A stretch of DNA of 64,000 nucleotides from Mallotus nudiflorus (taxonomy: Eukaryota; Streptophyta; Magnoliopsida; Malpighiales; Euphorbiaceae). A program made the translations under genes and the position numbers. Of this stretch, positions 34,654 through 46,865 are shown piece by piece (positions within the stretch are counted from its first letter, which is position 1; each line of letters opens with the position of its first letter). The stretch covers positions 1,674,001-1,738,000 of the forward strand of contig CANTUR010000649.1 of assembly GCA_947683625.1 (NCBI GenBank). The letters are read 5' to 3'. Below the pieces are notes generated by a model. The model was not told the DNA's origin, ran no database searches, and saw nothing but the letters and a program-made list of their open reading frames with translations.

Positions 34654-36801
34654 TATAGACACCTAACTTTGGGATGATGAGTTATGGATGTGATAGAAGA
34701 CTCCAATAATGAAAATGTCATCAATAAGTCTTCAATATTTAAACTTTGAAACTTCAAGGATCTAATTGCATTTTTTTAAAGAAAGGATTTAATGCTTTCA
34801 TCGACTAAATTACAATGTTTTTTAGAGATCTAATTTAAAAATTTAAATTCTTTTAAGGACCTTTCAGTAATTAAAAGTTAAAAAAATTAATCGAAATTAC
34901 GCTAATTCCGATTGGAATTATACAATTTCGGTCGAAACTAGACTCCTTCCATAAATTCATGAATTTTTTAGATAAATCTCAAATTTTCCAAATAAATTGA
35001 GTCCTAATTGGTCTGAAATTCTCCTAAAATTATTTTGATAATGTTTTTAAGGAAATAGAAGTCTTTTTAGAATCAATTTATAATTAGAGTTTCAAGATGT
35101 ATCCCTATATAAGGAGGGCTTTTGCTTTGAAAAGAAGAAGGAGAGAGAGGCGGAGAAAAAGAAAAAAATGAAAGAAAAAAAAGAAAAGAATGAAGCAAAA
35201 AAAAGAGGAAAAATGAGAAGAAAAGAGAGAAAAGAAAGAGAAAATCTTGTTCTCTACGAATTTTTTTTTTTTTTTGCTTTATTAATTTAGGATGTTTGAA
35301 GAATTTTTAAAGAATAATATTCAAATTCTTATCAAGAACGGTGATTCTATAATTCTGAGGAGCACTTCATTAAATCATCCATAAGCATCATCTTCTCTTT
35401 ATTCTCTTTTATTTAATTTCTTTTGATTTTATTAATTTTTAATTTTATTTTATTATTTTGTTATTTATTTACTAATCGTAATTTTTATTCATTTTTTTAT
35501 GGTCATTATAGAGGAAAACACATGATGATCATACTTAGATAATCGAATCCATAAAAAGTCCATTGAATGTTATGAATAAAACCTTGTAGAGATATAGTTT
35601 ATAAGATTTTTTATTATTATTTTATTGCTTTATTTATTTTTTGGGGTTGTATTAATTATTTTATTATTATTTTTAATAGATTATTGTAATAGCCCCGATA
35701 GTGGGAATAGTGAAATTATTTGTAATTGCATGTTTATGTTAATTAATTGGTTCAAAAAATTAGGGGTTTAATTGGGTAATTGATTAAAATCAATGGAGGA
35801 AGTATATTAATTTAGGATTGTATGTTAATTAAAATTAGGGTTTAAAAGGAATTAATTTAATTAGTGGTTTGATCTTTTATTTAATTGTTTTAATATGTTT
35901 TATTTCTTTTTGGGCTTGTTTATTTTATTTGTTTTTGGGCCTGTTTATTTTATGTTTAAGTGTTTTGTGCTTGTTTGTTTATTCTTATGTGTTTTGGGTC
36001 TTAAGCCCACACTAAATTCTATTTCATCCATTTAAACTTAGGTTTTTTAGGTTTATTTAATTAAAATGCATTTTAGGCCTATGATTAATTAGATTTTAGG
36101 TTAGAAGTAACTTAGGCCCATCTAGTTAATTAGACATATGCCCACTTAATTTAATTTAATTAATTTAGATTTAACCTACTTACTTTAAGTCTTTTCATAA
36201 TTTGTAGATTTAATATCACTTTAGAATTAAAGCATGTAGAATTAGGCCCACTAACTTAAATACCTCCATAATTTGTAGATTTATGCCATTTTTAGAATTA
36301 AAATAAGTAAACTTAGGTTCATTTAATTAAAATTAAAAGGAATTAGTCATTAGCTCACTTGTAAATTAAAACATGTTAGATTTAGTTCATTTAAATTAAT
36401 GTATATTAGACTAACTTAGGGATTATATGTTTGATTGAATGCATTATTTACTTCTATTTTCATGACTGGTTTGCCTTAGAGTTAATTGCTAGAATAAAGG
36501 TTTATATGAAATTGCATGTAAATAGAGGATAATATAGTAATTCATAAAGTAATTCTAAATGAACAAGAGATTAAAAGAAGTTGGTATTCCATATCCAGAA
36601 TCTCCTAATTGTGGTGCTAGCTTTCTTTTAGGGAATCGAGTACCATCTTTTTTATTTGTCCCAGTTATTACCCTAGGTGGCAACTCCTCATCTCCATGCC
36701 ATGTCTTTGTAACAATGGTTAGTGTATTCTCTAGAGCCCTAAGCTCAAATAGTGTCACGATTGCTAAAATCTTAGATGCGGGCTAAACCTCATTGTCTAC
36801 A
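34654..36801 (+). repeat. 5' LTR of element C
   Basis: It starts TATAGACACC (TG mutated to TA) and ends TGTCTACA. A TATA-like CCTATATAAGG is at 35103-35113, followed by a purine-rich AGAAGAAGGAGAGAG stretch (35130-35245) likely in the transcript leader. The LTR is AT-rich, with many TTAG(G/A)CCCA-like blocks at 36000-36400. Confidence 0.9.
35103..35113 (+). promoter_or_regulatory. LTR promoter TATA box of element C
   Basis: CCTATATAAGG; the 3' LTR has the matching CCATATAAAG at 44204-44213. It precedes the purine-rich leader, consistent with a transcription start about 30 bases downstream. Confidence 0.5.
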
Positions 36802-36802
36802 G

Positions 36803-36820
36803 TGGCGACTCCACTAGGGA
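36803..36820 (+). promoter_or_regulatory. Primer-binding site of element C
   Basis: TGGCGACTCCACTAGGGA begins one base after the LTR end. It is the clearest copy of this type in the window. I believe this is the tRNA-Arg-type site of Tat/Ogre elements, but did not verify it against a tRNA. Confidence 0.75.
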
Positions 36821-37702
36821 TAAGAGATACTGATTCTACTTATGTTCCTTAGAATTATTTTATTCTTTCATTCATTTTACATGTCCCTATTAATCGATTG
36901 TGTTGGTTTATGGTTCCATGATTCCACTAGCTTCATGGGATTGTAAATTGGCTAACCATCATTCTTAGCTTTAACTTGGTTCAAGAGAGATTGTCAAGCT
37001 CATTTGACCAAAGTCTGTGACCCAAGTCCTTAAGGGGGCAGTCTTCTCTTGAGAGTGCAAAGGATGTTGGGCCCCTCTGACCTTAGTCTGTGACTCAAGC
37101 CATAAAGGATGGAATCTTACTAAGGGAACCTTGACCTTCTTACCAAACCCTAACCATGCATAATGGCTTAGTTACTTCCCTTAGGATCTACCCAAATTGC
37201 TTGTGAATGTTGCCATAAGATATTTCTATCTATAAAGGCCCAAGCCTATACTTTTAAAGCCCGTTTGGACTAATAAAGATTGGGCTAATCTTTTATACCT
37301 AGAAATACTATTTCTATGTTTTATTGCTTTAAGGGAGATTTGGCATGCACGTCGGTCCCTGATATCCCCTGTTGATATTAAGACCAAGACAAAAAATCCT
37401 AGGAAAAGAGACTCGCCATTGAATACGTGTGTGGGAGGAATAAGGTTGGAAGGATGTATGTACACCTAACTTGACTTGTTGCTTGTTACATAGCACATGC
37501 ATACATGTATCATACTAATATTTGTCTTTTAGCCATTATAGATTCATCTGGGTCTTCCTATGTTTGGAGTTGAAAAGGTGGCAGACTAGTGAGAACTGAT
37601 TTAAGTCTACAATCGATTGCGAAAGAGATCCTTAGCAGACTGGAAAGGAGTCCCATCAACTTGCTCTAACTAGAAACTACACAACTGAAAAAAGCCAAAG
37701 AA
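36821..37702 (+). other. Leader of element C, no gene
   Basis: A non-coding stretch between primer site and gag. No motif was recognised. Confidence 0.6.
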
Positions 37703-38950
37703 ATGGAACAACATGAAGGAGGAAGTTGGACCCTAGAGGATGTCAAAGGAGCATTAATAAATGAGATGAGAGCGATGATGCAAGATGCGTTAAGACAGGC
37801 TTTGGCTGAATTAATGCCACCACCTGCTGCTGCTGCACCTCTTATGGCCAATCCACCTATTATGACTAATCCACCTGCTATCAATGACAATGCTGGGGAA
37901 ATAAAACTTAAGGATGTTGAGGGTTATATGGTTAAAAATATGAAAAGGGAATCACTTATGCAAGTCCAAGAGTTGGAATCCAAGAAGATAAAAGCATTAA
38001 CTCAGAAGATGTCCAAAATAGAGGAATTGATGAGAGGACAGGGTATTGGATACTCATTTGATTTTGATGATATGATGAAATTTGGGGAGGACAAATTGCC
38101 TGACTAATTCAAGATGCCACAGGTATAAAAGTTTGATGGTACTGAGGACCCAAGGATTCACCTTAGTTAATACTCAACTACTATAAGTACCACTAAGGCC
38201 CCTTTGTCCGTAGTCACCACACTATTTGTACTGTCATTAGAAGGTATGGTTGTCAATTGTATTATGGGTTAAAAAAGTCTATCCGTACAGACTGGAGAGA
38301 GTTATGCACTACTTTTCTAAAGCAATATGACCACAACACTAGGCTCAAAGTGTCTATCAAGGATCTAGAACTAACCAAGTAAAAGCCTAATGAGTCATTC
38401 TCAGATTTTCTAACCAGGTTCATGAATAAAGTAAGACTAATGAAGAACAAGCTAGCTGAAAAGGATTAGGTTAGGATGGCGGTTTGAAATATGTCACTTA
38501 ATTTGGTTAAAAGGTTACATATGATGAACTCCAAGATGTTTGTAGACCTTTATGATGATGGGTTACAAGATGAGGAGATTGAGAATGAGAAAAAGAGGAT
38601 TAATAAAGGCACCAACATAAGGAACTACCTAACTAGTGGCATACAGCAAAGAAGCACTAACTAGATTATAGAAGTGCATGTTGATTAACAACCAAGGAGA
38701 TTCTCTAATTTTAACCAACCTTTGTCAAAAGTCTTAGAGCGCCTAATGCAAAAGGGCTTACTTCAATCTTTACCTAATCTAAACCCACCAAACTGAAATA
38801 CCCTAAGCTATAACCCAAACAAGCACTGTAAATTCCATCAAAACCTCCAACACTCTATAGATAACTGCATCTGCCTCAAACATGAAATCCAATACCTTAT
38901 AGACTCCAGAAAAATCACAGACCCCAGAAAACCCAAGCACTAGAAATAAT
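37703..38950 (+). pseudogene. Gag of element C (broken)
   Basis: A 134-codon N-terminal stretch starts MEQHEGGSWTLEDVKGALIN, has a Pro-Ala-rich segment (ELMPPPAAAAPLMANPP) and a helical KIEELMRGQG segment. After stops it continues in other frames with the Gag core (ELCTTFLKQYDHNTRLKVSI, DLELTK, KPNESFSDFLTRFMNKVRL). The end is a zinc-finger-like CKFHQNLQHSIDNCICLKHE with KHEIQYLIDS, a block characteristic of Tat/Ogre Gag. The core aligns with element D's Gag. Multiple stops make it non-functional. Confidence 0.85.
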
Positions 38951-39640
38951 CCTTTTTGAAACTACTAAAATATACCACCCCCAACTACTATGATGATTAA
39001 CTCAGGAGTTAGTGAGGAAGAAGTGCTAAACTCTTTTGAGGAACTAGACCTTAAAACCAATGAGAAATCTCCTAAGGCCCCTAAAGATGTGGAAAGAGCA
39101 AAAGACTTATTAGGTCAGCCTTCAAGCAAGTTTTACCATAAGGTGTTTTATACTAAACCAACTTCTTTTAACATACCATTTGAGTCGATTATGCCTACAG
39201 GATGGGGTGATGAGTTTGATGATGAGAAGCTGCCAGACAAAAAAGAAACATTGACAGTGGAGGTATAGAAGGATGAAGTCACAAAGACAATTTGCAAGAA
39301 TAATTGTTATATCAGCTACTTGAAGGAAAACCACCTTGAGATTTATCATCCCTAGCATTTAGAATAAGAAATAATTTTTTTTATTGTCTTCTTTGAATAA
39401 AATTTTAGTTTCTTTAGAATGTGCTTTGTTTTAATGATTGATGATATAAATTTTGATCATGCTTACTTATGCAATGTACATCTTAATGGTACTGTGCATT
39501 ATGATATTGATTACATCTCCATGTTTGACATAAATTCAATTCAATTAGATTCATTCAGCATGGGTACAAATGTAAATTCAAAGAACATAAATATATCACA
39601 TTATGTAACTTCTGAAGATAGGAAATTTGAGAAAAAATGA
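38951..39640 (+). pseudogene. Unknown frames downstream of gag in element C
   Basis: Two open stretches, 38990-39268 (92 codons, rich in Glu, Lys and Pro, with FIPFESIMPTGWGDEFDDE-like text) and 39419-39640 (73 codons, HAYLCNVHLNGTVHYDIDYI). Neither resembles protease, reverse transcriptase or integrase. They could be a remnant of the gag-pol linker or a family-specific protein. Function unknown. Confidence 0.45.
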
Positions 39641-40439
39641 AAAAAAGATGAAAAAAAGAGAGAAAAAAATAAAAAAGAATAGTGAGGTAAAAGTCAAAGA
39701 CAAAAATTCATGACTGGCTGATAACAGGAGTTGTATCATCTAATGTAATGAATGTTCTCATTTTTGCCCTAATGAATGATTAAAATTGAATTTTAAATTT
39801 TTTTTCAAATATCACATATTCATCTATATCATACTGCATAAGTGTCTGAATGGAAATATATTACATAATGAAAGCTAAAATCAGAGCTATGAGATCACTG
39901 TTTTAGTTATGTTTTCTTTTTAATTTTTCTTATAAGCCTAGTGTCCCCTTATACCTTGAGAATTTAGGTGGCTCAATAACTTGCATTATAATTCTTTTCC
40001 TATAACTATCATCAATTATTGCATCAGCATTAAGCCTCATATTCTGCTCAATAAGTCTTTAAAGTGTAAGTCCAGTTGATTTCATCATCAAGAACTCACT
40101 TCAATCAGTTTGTGCACCCCTCTGCATCTTCAATATATGAGACTATAACTAATAGGATTAGTAAGTCAAAGGATTAACAACAATAGTAAACAAACTGGGT
40201 TTTTTGCACATGAAAATGAAAAAAGACTACTAGAATAGCATGAATGAATCCAAAATGGAACTGGGGACAAAGTGTAGCTCTAGGGGCAAATTGAGTCTGC
40301 ATTTAAAGAGTAAAGATGGAACATTGAAGTATAAGAGCCAGTATAAGAGATCTTAGGGCAAAAAGAAGTATACAAATACATCAGGTATCATGCAGCAAAA
40401 AAAAGTTCAATAGTACATCAGTCAATCATAAGCTCTAGT
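39641..40439 (+). other. Non-coding internal region of element C
   Basis: AT-rich with no persistent frame; nothing recognised. Confidence 0.5.
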
Positions 40440-41100
40440 GTCAAGCCATGGACCCCACTTACTAGCCTAATCAATAGTTTGATGAACTGTATCAGAATCT
40501 TCAACATTAGAAGTACTAATACTGAAGCATCCAATACTCAAGCCTACATGCTGTTGATGAGGCACCTCGTTCTCGCACTCCAAGCTATGAATACAGCTTT
40601 ATTCCAAATAGGATACCTATTAGGATCATGCATGTCATACATAACACTCATACACTTGCATATATTTATCATGATATACTTGCTTTGCAAAATCTTTAAG
40701 ACTAAGTGAGATTGTGCAAATACTTTGCTACTAACATTCAAAATTAGTGTTATAAAAGTACATAAAGGTATTCAAAATGTTCATATCTGAGAGAAAAGGG
40801 TAACACTATCAAGGTGAACCTAATGCTTAATGGGACTCTAGACTGTAGAACACTAATAAATCATGGACCCATCTAATAAAGGAATATTACCGACAGTGAT
40901 ACTTGTAAAATCATCATCCTGGCAACCTCAAGAGACTGGATAGGACACTCGAGTTCCTCAGATTCAACATCCATAGTCTCATAAGAAGCATCATCTAGAA
41001 TATCTCTCCATAATAGTTAAGACCAGCATATGGTATGGAATATGGCGATGAGAAGGTCCAACATGTCAGTAATACATTTGATGGCCCTATAAAAGGGAAG
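40440..41100 (-). pseudogene. Antisense reading-frame relic of element C
   Basis: At about 41000-40900 the minus strand gives DDASYETMDVESEELECPIQ followed by SLEVARMMILQVSL. This parallels YELNEDELSTDEGGYPIESL in the antisense frame of element E. Further left (40741-40544) an open 65-codon stretch contains YPIWNKAVFIAWSARTR. A TTTTATAGG motif at about 41087-41095 may be the antisense TATA region. It sits in the place where Tat elements carry antisense genes. Broken and of unknown function. Confidence 0.5.
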
Positions 41101-42660
41101 AATGCACTCAAAAATTGAAATGAATGCACTTTGAAAAATTATTTGATCATGAAATAAGATCTCTAACCCCTAAACCTTTTTTGCATGAGATATCAATAAA
41201 AGGAATGAAGCCCTCTACCATAGCATTAATGGAATGGCAAAAATACAGATGCAGCCCAAAGCTTTAACTTTAATGGTGGAGTATCATGACTTTGTGATCA
41301 AAGACAAATCTAAAGGGAAGAATGCAAAACAAGAATAACACTGCATTATAATAAAAATTGTTCACTTATGAATAAACCATACTAATTTATAGTATTTTAT
41401 GCAGGGAAAAATAAAAGAGAATGAAGAAGGGGAAAGGAACCGATACATCAATAAGAATAGGAAAGGTTGCAAATGCTAAGCATTCATCAGAAGTACCATC
41501 TTGCTTGCCAAACACTCATCAAGACAATAAAGGGAAGTAACAGAACTCTATTTCCTTAGATTTTATAATAAAGAACCATCTCAATTATAAAATTCACAAA
41601 TTGAAAGTAAATTCATCCACTTCATGAGATTGTGTACGAAAAGCCTATCTCATGACTTTTGATCATAATGGCTTTCTTTTATTAGCCTCACAAAATTCAA
41701 ATGAGTAGTTAACAGTTTTATGCTGAGAGTTTATAAACTCTAATCAATCTAATGCTCGATTTGCACCCAAACAAAGGGAAGAAAATGTAAAAATAAAATT
41801 TATGGACATAAAGCATAAATTGCTTGAATTTCAAAGTATCATTTCAATATTTTGAATGATAAATATACATATAATCTACTCCAATGATCATAAATGAGTA
41901 TGAGTAAAAAATCCCTTGACGATATCCCCTTTGAGTAATATGAGAAAGGCAGAGGAATACTAAGAGGAGAATCAAAATAAGAGCAAGCATAATTTACTCC
42001 AATGGTTAGAAATGAGTAAGAGTATCAACATGAAACTTCTTATGGTATCCATGCCAAAAAAAACTGCTCTATTTACTCCAATGCTCTATACGAGTATGAG
42101 TATCCAAAGGACCTTTCCTATAGTATCCATGCTGAGTAATATAAGAAAAGTGGGGGAATACTTGGATAAGGAAGGAAAGCACAAAAATATCTCAAAGGCT
42201 ATTTTGATACTTATAATTCAATCTTTTTATGCTCATTTTTCATGAGTTTTGTTTAGAAAATTCTCCATAAAATTAGGTGTGGAAGTAAGCTCTTCACTTG
42301 GTAAAAGACATGCTCTTAACATCAGATGGTTAATGATGCCTCTGGCCTCTGTAAATGGCAAATAAATGATAAACATGACAACTATAAATAGTGAGATTCA
42401 CTTAATGCATGCTATCTTATAAAAAGTGATGAATTTTCTCATAAATTTTAAATGTCATAAATACATTCATCATGATTGAAACTAACTTCAACAAGTTTAC
42501 AGGAATTGCAAATCCAGAAGAAAGTGCACCTAACTTATAGAGATGGTTGGCAAAGCAAAATTAAAATCATTTAGCAAAGAAATTCTAATCAGTCAACACA
42601 GCAAAATTCAAAGTCAGTCAGCATAAAAAATTCAAAGCATTCAACTCAAACAACTAAATC
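41101..42660 (+). other. Repeat-rich non-coding 3' region of element C
   Basis: Between about 41880 and 42170 a unit of roughly 110 bp occurs three times (ACTCCAATG...AAATGAGTA...GTATC...AG(T/G)AATATAAGAAA). The same unit is in element E at 16355-16650. No gene was recognised. Confidence 0.55.
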
Positions 42661-43615
42661 ACGAGCAATTATGGATTGCAGTATAATCGTATAAAAGAAA
42701 TCAGCATCATACGACTGAGTGTGATGTTTCTTTTCAAAATAGACTATATGACTGAATGTAGTCAGCATTGTACGACCGAGTGCAATGTATCTTCAACTAA
42801 GATTATATGATTGAGTATAATCGGCATTATACGATTGAGTGTGACATTTCTTTTCAAAATAGACTATACGACTGAGAGTAGTTGGCACTATACGACCAAG
42901 TGCAATGTATTTTCAATCAAGATTATACGACCGAGTATAATCGGTATCATATGAACAAGTGTGATGTTTCTTTTCAAGATAGACTATATGACTGAGTGTA
43001 GTCGACATCATAGGACCGAGTGTGATGTTTCTTTTCAAAACAGATTATATGATCAAGTATAATCGACATCATACAACTGGGTGTGATGTTTCTTTTTTAA
43101 AACAGACTATATGATTGAGTGTATTCGGCATCATACGACCGAGTATGATGTTTCTTTTCAAAATGGACTATACGACTAATGTAGTCGGCATCATATAACC
43201 GAGTGTGATGTTTCTTTTCAAAATAGACTACACGACCGAGTGTAGTTGGCATCATATGACCGAGTGTGATGTTTCTTTTCAAAATAGATTATACAACCAA
43301 GTATAATCGGCATCATATGACTAAATATGATGTTTCTTTTCAAAAAAGACTATACAACCGAGTGTGGTCGGCATTGTATGACCGAGTGCAATGTATCTTC
43401 AATCAAGATTATAAAATCGAGTATAATCAGCATTATACGATCGAGTGTGATGTTCCTTTTCAATTCAGGCTATAAGTCCGAGTGTATTCGACATTGTACA
43501 ATCGAGTGCAATGAGTTCCTTTCACCCAAAACTATACAACTGAGTATAGTTAATATCATACGACCGAGTATGATATGTCATTTCAAATCAATGTTGCACA
43601 TCTAAGTATAGCAAG
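42661..43615. repeat. 60-bp tandem array in element C, about 15 copies
   Basis: Each unit combines ATACGACCGAGTGTGATG, TTTCTTTTCAAAATAGACTA and TACGACCGAGTGTAGTCGGC. The landmark TTTCTTTTCAA recurs about every 60 bases from 42726 to about 43450, with half-units of about 30 bp sharing TA(T/C)GACCGAGT. Since 60 is a multiple of three, open frames appear on both strands; these are not genes. The array lies just before the polypurine tract and 3' LTR. Confidence 0.9.
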
Positions 43616-43719
43616 TTCATAAGCAAAAGCTTCATAAAGCATAAGTAAGTATCCTAACTTTCAATTAAGAAATTAGGTGCTAGTTTACTTTGTCGCAATT
43701 TGTTAAGCAAACAATGACA

Positions 43720-43731
43720 AAGGGGGGCAAC
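43720..43731 (+). promoter_or_regulatory. Polypurine tract of element C
   Basis: AAGGGGGGCAAC immediately before the 3' LTR start TGTAGACACCC. Confidence 0.85.
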
Positions 43732-45901
43732 TGTAGACACCCAATTTTAGGATGATGAGTTATGGAAGCGACAAAAGACTCCAATGATAAAAATGTCATG
43801 AATAGGTCTTCAATATTTGAACTTTGAAACTTCAAGGATCTAATTACATTTTTTAGAAGAAACGATTTAATGTTTTCATGGACTAAATTGCAATGCTTTT
43901 CAGGGATCTAATTGCAAAACTTAAATTCTTTCAAGGACCTTTCAGTAATTAAAAGTTAAAAAAAAAGTGATCGGAATTACCCTAATTTCGATCGAAATTA
44001 TGTAATTCTGATTGAAATTATATAATTCCAATCAGAATTAGACTTCTTCTGTAAATTCTTGAATTTTCTAGATAAATCTCAAATTTTCCAAATAAATTGA
44101 GTCCTAATTGGTCTGAAATTCTCCTAAAATTATTTTAATAATGTTTTTAAGGAAATAGAAGTCTTTTAGGAATTAATTTATAACTAAAATTTCAAGATGT
44201 ATCCCCATATAAAGAGGGCTTTTGGTCTAAAAAGAAGAAGGAGATAGAGAGAGGGAGAAAAATAAAAAAAAATGAAAGGAAGAAAGAAAAAAAAGAAAAA
44301 AGAATGAAGCAAAAAAGAGAAGAAAAAAGAAAGAAAAGAAAGAGAAAATCTTATTCTCTACAAAAAAATTTTCTTTATTAACTAAGTATCTTTGAAAAAT
44401 TTTTGAAGAATAATATTTGAAGTCCTATAAAGAACGGTGATTTTATAAATCTAAGAAGCACTTTAGTAAATCATCCATGAGTATCATCTTCTCTTTGTTC
44501 TCTTTTATTTGATTTATTTAATTTCTTTTGATTTTATTAATTTTTAATTTAATTTTATTATTTTGTGATTTATTTACTAATCATAATTTTTATTCTTTTT
44601 TATGGTGATTATGGAGGAAAACACATGATGATCATATTTGTATAATTGAATCCATAAGAGGTCCATGGAATGCCATGGATAGGACCTTGTAGAGATATAG
44701 TTTATAGGGTTTTTTATTATTATTTTATTGCTTTATTTATTTTTTGGGGTTGTATTAATTATTTTATTATTATTTTCAATAGATTATTGTAATAGCCCTG
44801 ATAGTGGGAATAGTAGAATTATATGTGATTGCATGTTTATGTTAATTAATTAGTTAGTAAAATTAGGGATTTAATTGGGTAATTAATTAAAATCAATGGA
44901 GGAAGTATATTAATTTAGGATTGTATGTTAATTAAAATTAGGGTTTAGAAGGAATTAATTTAATTAGTGGTTTGATCTTTTATTTAATTGTTTTAATATG
45001 CTTTATTTGTTTTTGGGCTTGTTTATTTTATTTATTTTTGGGCTTGTTTATTTATGTTTAAGTGTTTTGTGCTTGTTTGTTTATTGTTATGTGTTTTGGG
45101 TATTACGCCCATATTAAATTCTAATTCATCCATTTAAACTTAGGTTTTTTAGGTTTAATTAATTAAATGCATTTTAGGCCTATAATTAATTAGATTTTAG
45201 ATTAGAAGTAACTTAGGCTCATCTAGTTAATTAGACATATGCCCACTTAATTTAATTTAATTAATTTAGGTTTAGCCTACTTAATTTAAGCTTTTTCATA
45301 ATTTGTAGATTTAATATCACTGTAGAATTAAAACATGTAGAATTAGACCCATTAACTCAAATACCTCCATAATTTGTAGATTTAGGCCATTTTTAGAATT
45401 AAAATAAGTAGACTTAGGTTCATTTAATTAAAATTAAAAGGAATTAGTCGTTAGCTCACTTGTAAATTAAAACATGTAGATTTAGTTCATTTAAATTAAT
45501 GTATATTAGACTAACTTAGGGATTATGTGTTTGATTGAATGCATTATTTACTTGTATTTTCGTGACTGGTATGTCTTGGAGTTAATTGCTAGAATAAGGG
45601 TTTATATAAAATTGCATGTAAATAGAGGATAATATATTAATTCACAAAGTAATTCTAAATGAACATGAGACTAAAAGAAGTTGGTGTTCCACACCCAGAA
45701 TCTCCTAGTTGTGGTGCTAGCTTTCTTTTAGGGAATCGAGTACCACCTTTTTGATTTATCCCATTTATTACTCTGAGTGGCGACTCCTCATCTCCATGCC
45801 ATATGTTTATGACAGTGGTTAGTGTGTTCTCTAGAGCCCTGAGCTCAAATAGTGTCATGGTTGCTAAAATCTTGGACACATGCTAAACCCCACTGTCTAT
45901 A
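43732..45901 (+). repeat. 3' LTR of element C
   Basis: It starts TGTAGACACCCAATTTT and ends ACTGTCTATA (ACA mutated to ATA). It aligns with 34654-36801 throughout, including the palindrome-like GATCGGAATTACC region (43967-44040), TATA at 44204-44213 and the GTGGCGACTCCTC block at 45777. Confidence 0.9.
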
Positions 45902-46702
45902 AGTATCGTGTATAAAATGGTGTCTCTCTAGTTGTCGAGCCTCCTCAATAATACTGTCCAATCTTTGATCCTTAATCTGGATACTGATATAGGTTGCACC
46001 TAAACTAGTTACAAATAACTCTACTGCTCTCCTGTCATCCTACATTATATTAATAGCATGATGGCCCAACCTGAGGAACTCATGAGGATACTCTATAATT
46101 TTTCGATCACCCTTACTGATATGCAATAGCTACCATATGTAGTTATCCCTCATTGATGTTGGATAAAAGTACCTCAAAAACTATTCCTTAAACTCCAACC
46201 AAGACATCAAAATCATATAAGGCTGGATGGACTGCAAAAACCAGTCCTGAGCTGCAGTCTAAATAGACAACTCTACTATCATAATCTGCTGATAGTCCAT
46301 GTAACCTATCTGAGTCCTAGCCTCAATAGTAATAAGGAAGTCCAATGCATCACCCGTGCCATCAAAAGAAACTCTCCCCATTCTTAAGTACAGTAATGCT
46401 GCATATGCATCGGACATCCCTTAATTCCTCTACTATAACATTTGATGAACTAAAGGTATGGCTTGGTTTAGAGCTGCCAAGCCTTGGTTAATGTCTGCCA
46501 TACCTACTGCAGAAGCTATAGAATCAATCTCAAGAACTCCTTGTCATGCATGTTATTCTTATTCTTACATCTGAGCTGCTTCTGCTCTAGGTCTACCCTT
46601 ACCCCTACCCCTTCCTTTAGGCTAATGAACATCCTGAGTGGAATGCTCATCCTCATCATATGTTACTGCTACAGTAGGAGCATCTCGTGCTTGCCTTCTC
46701 AT
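45902..46702 (-). pseudogene. Gag N-terminal part of element B
   Basis: The likely start is the ATG at 46702 (MRRQARDAP), 150 bases from the primer site. It is followed by an Arg/Gly-rich piece with stops. The Gag core is recognisable from FDGTGDALDFLITIE through TAAQDWFLQ and SMRDNYIW to RAVELFVTSLGATY. Stops in several positions break it. The frame continues beyond the element C insertion at 34653. Confidence 0.75.
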
Positions 46703-46851
46703 TCTGAAAGAACAAAAATAAACGAGAATTCAAAACATAACATGGAAAAGACATAATATAGAATTATAAGAACAAGGACATTATCAACCTAATTACTTCA
46801 ATAGTTCAAGAAAAATGTAACTCGAAGACCATTAGAGCCAAAATAAAACAT

Positions 46852-46865
46852 GCACTCTGATACCA
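46852..46865 (-). promoter_or_regulatory. Primer-binding site of element B (initiator Met tRNA)
   Basis: The minus strand reads TGGTATCAGAGTGC, matching the plant initiator tRNA-Met site TGGTATCAGAGC plus one changed position, four bases inside the 5' LTR. Confidence 0.9.

Larger units (their letters stand above)
34654..45901 (+). mobile_element. Element C: pol-less Tat-like LTR element (LARD-like) in B's gag
   Basis: Full length at 11,248 bp: LTRs of 2148 and 2170 bp, primer site TGGCGACTCCACTAGGGA, gag, unknown frames, an antisense block, a 60-bp tandem array and a polypurine tract AGGGGGGCAAC. No protease, reverse transcriptase, RNase H or integrase is present in the 6.9-kb interior, so it must have moved with enzymes from another element. 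The flanks GGCAC (34649-34653) and AGTAT (45902-45906) are not identical, but every difference is a transition. B's gag is continuous across the insertion. Inspection of the first 300 bases suggests the LTRs are roughly 85-90 percent identical, so the element is old. Confidence 0.88.

Noticed and set aside
43097..43605. Several open frames on both strands with repeated peptides
   Set aside because: They are produced by the 60-bp tandem repeat, whose period is a multiple of three.
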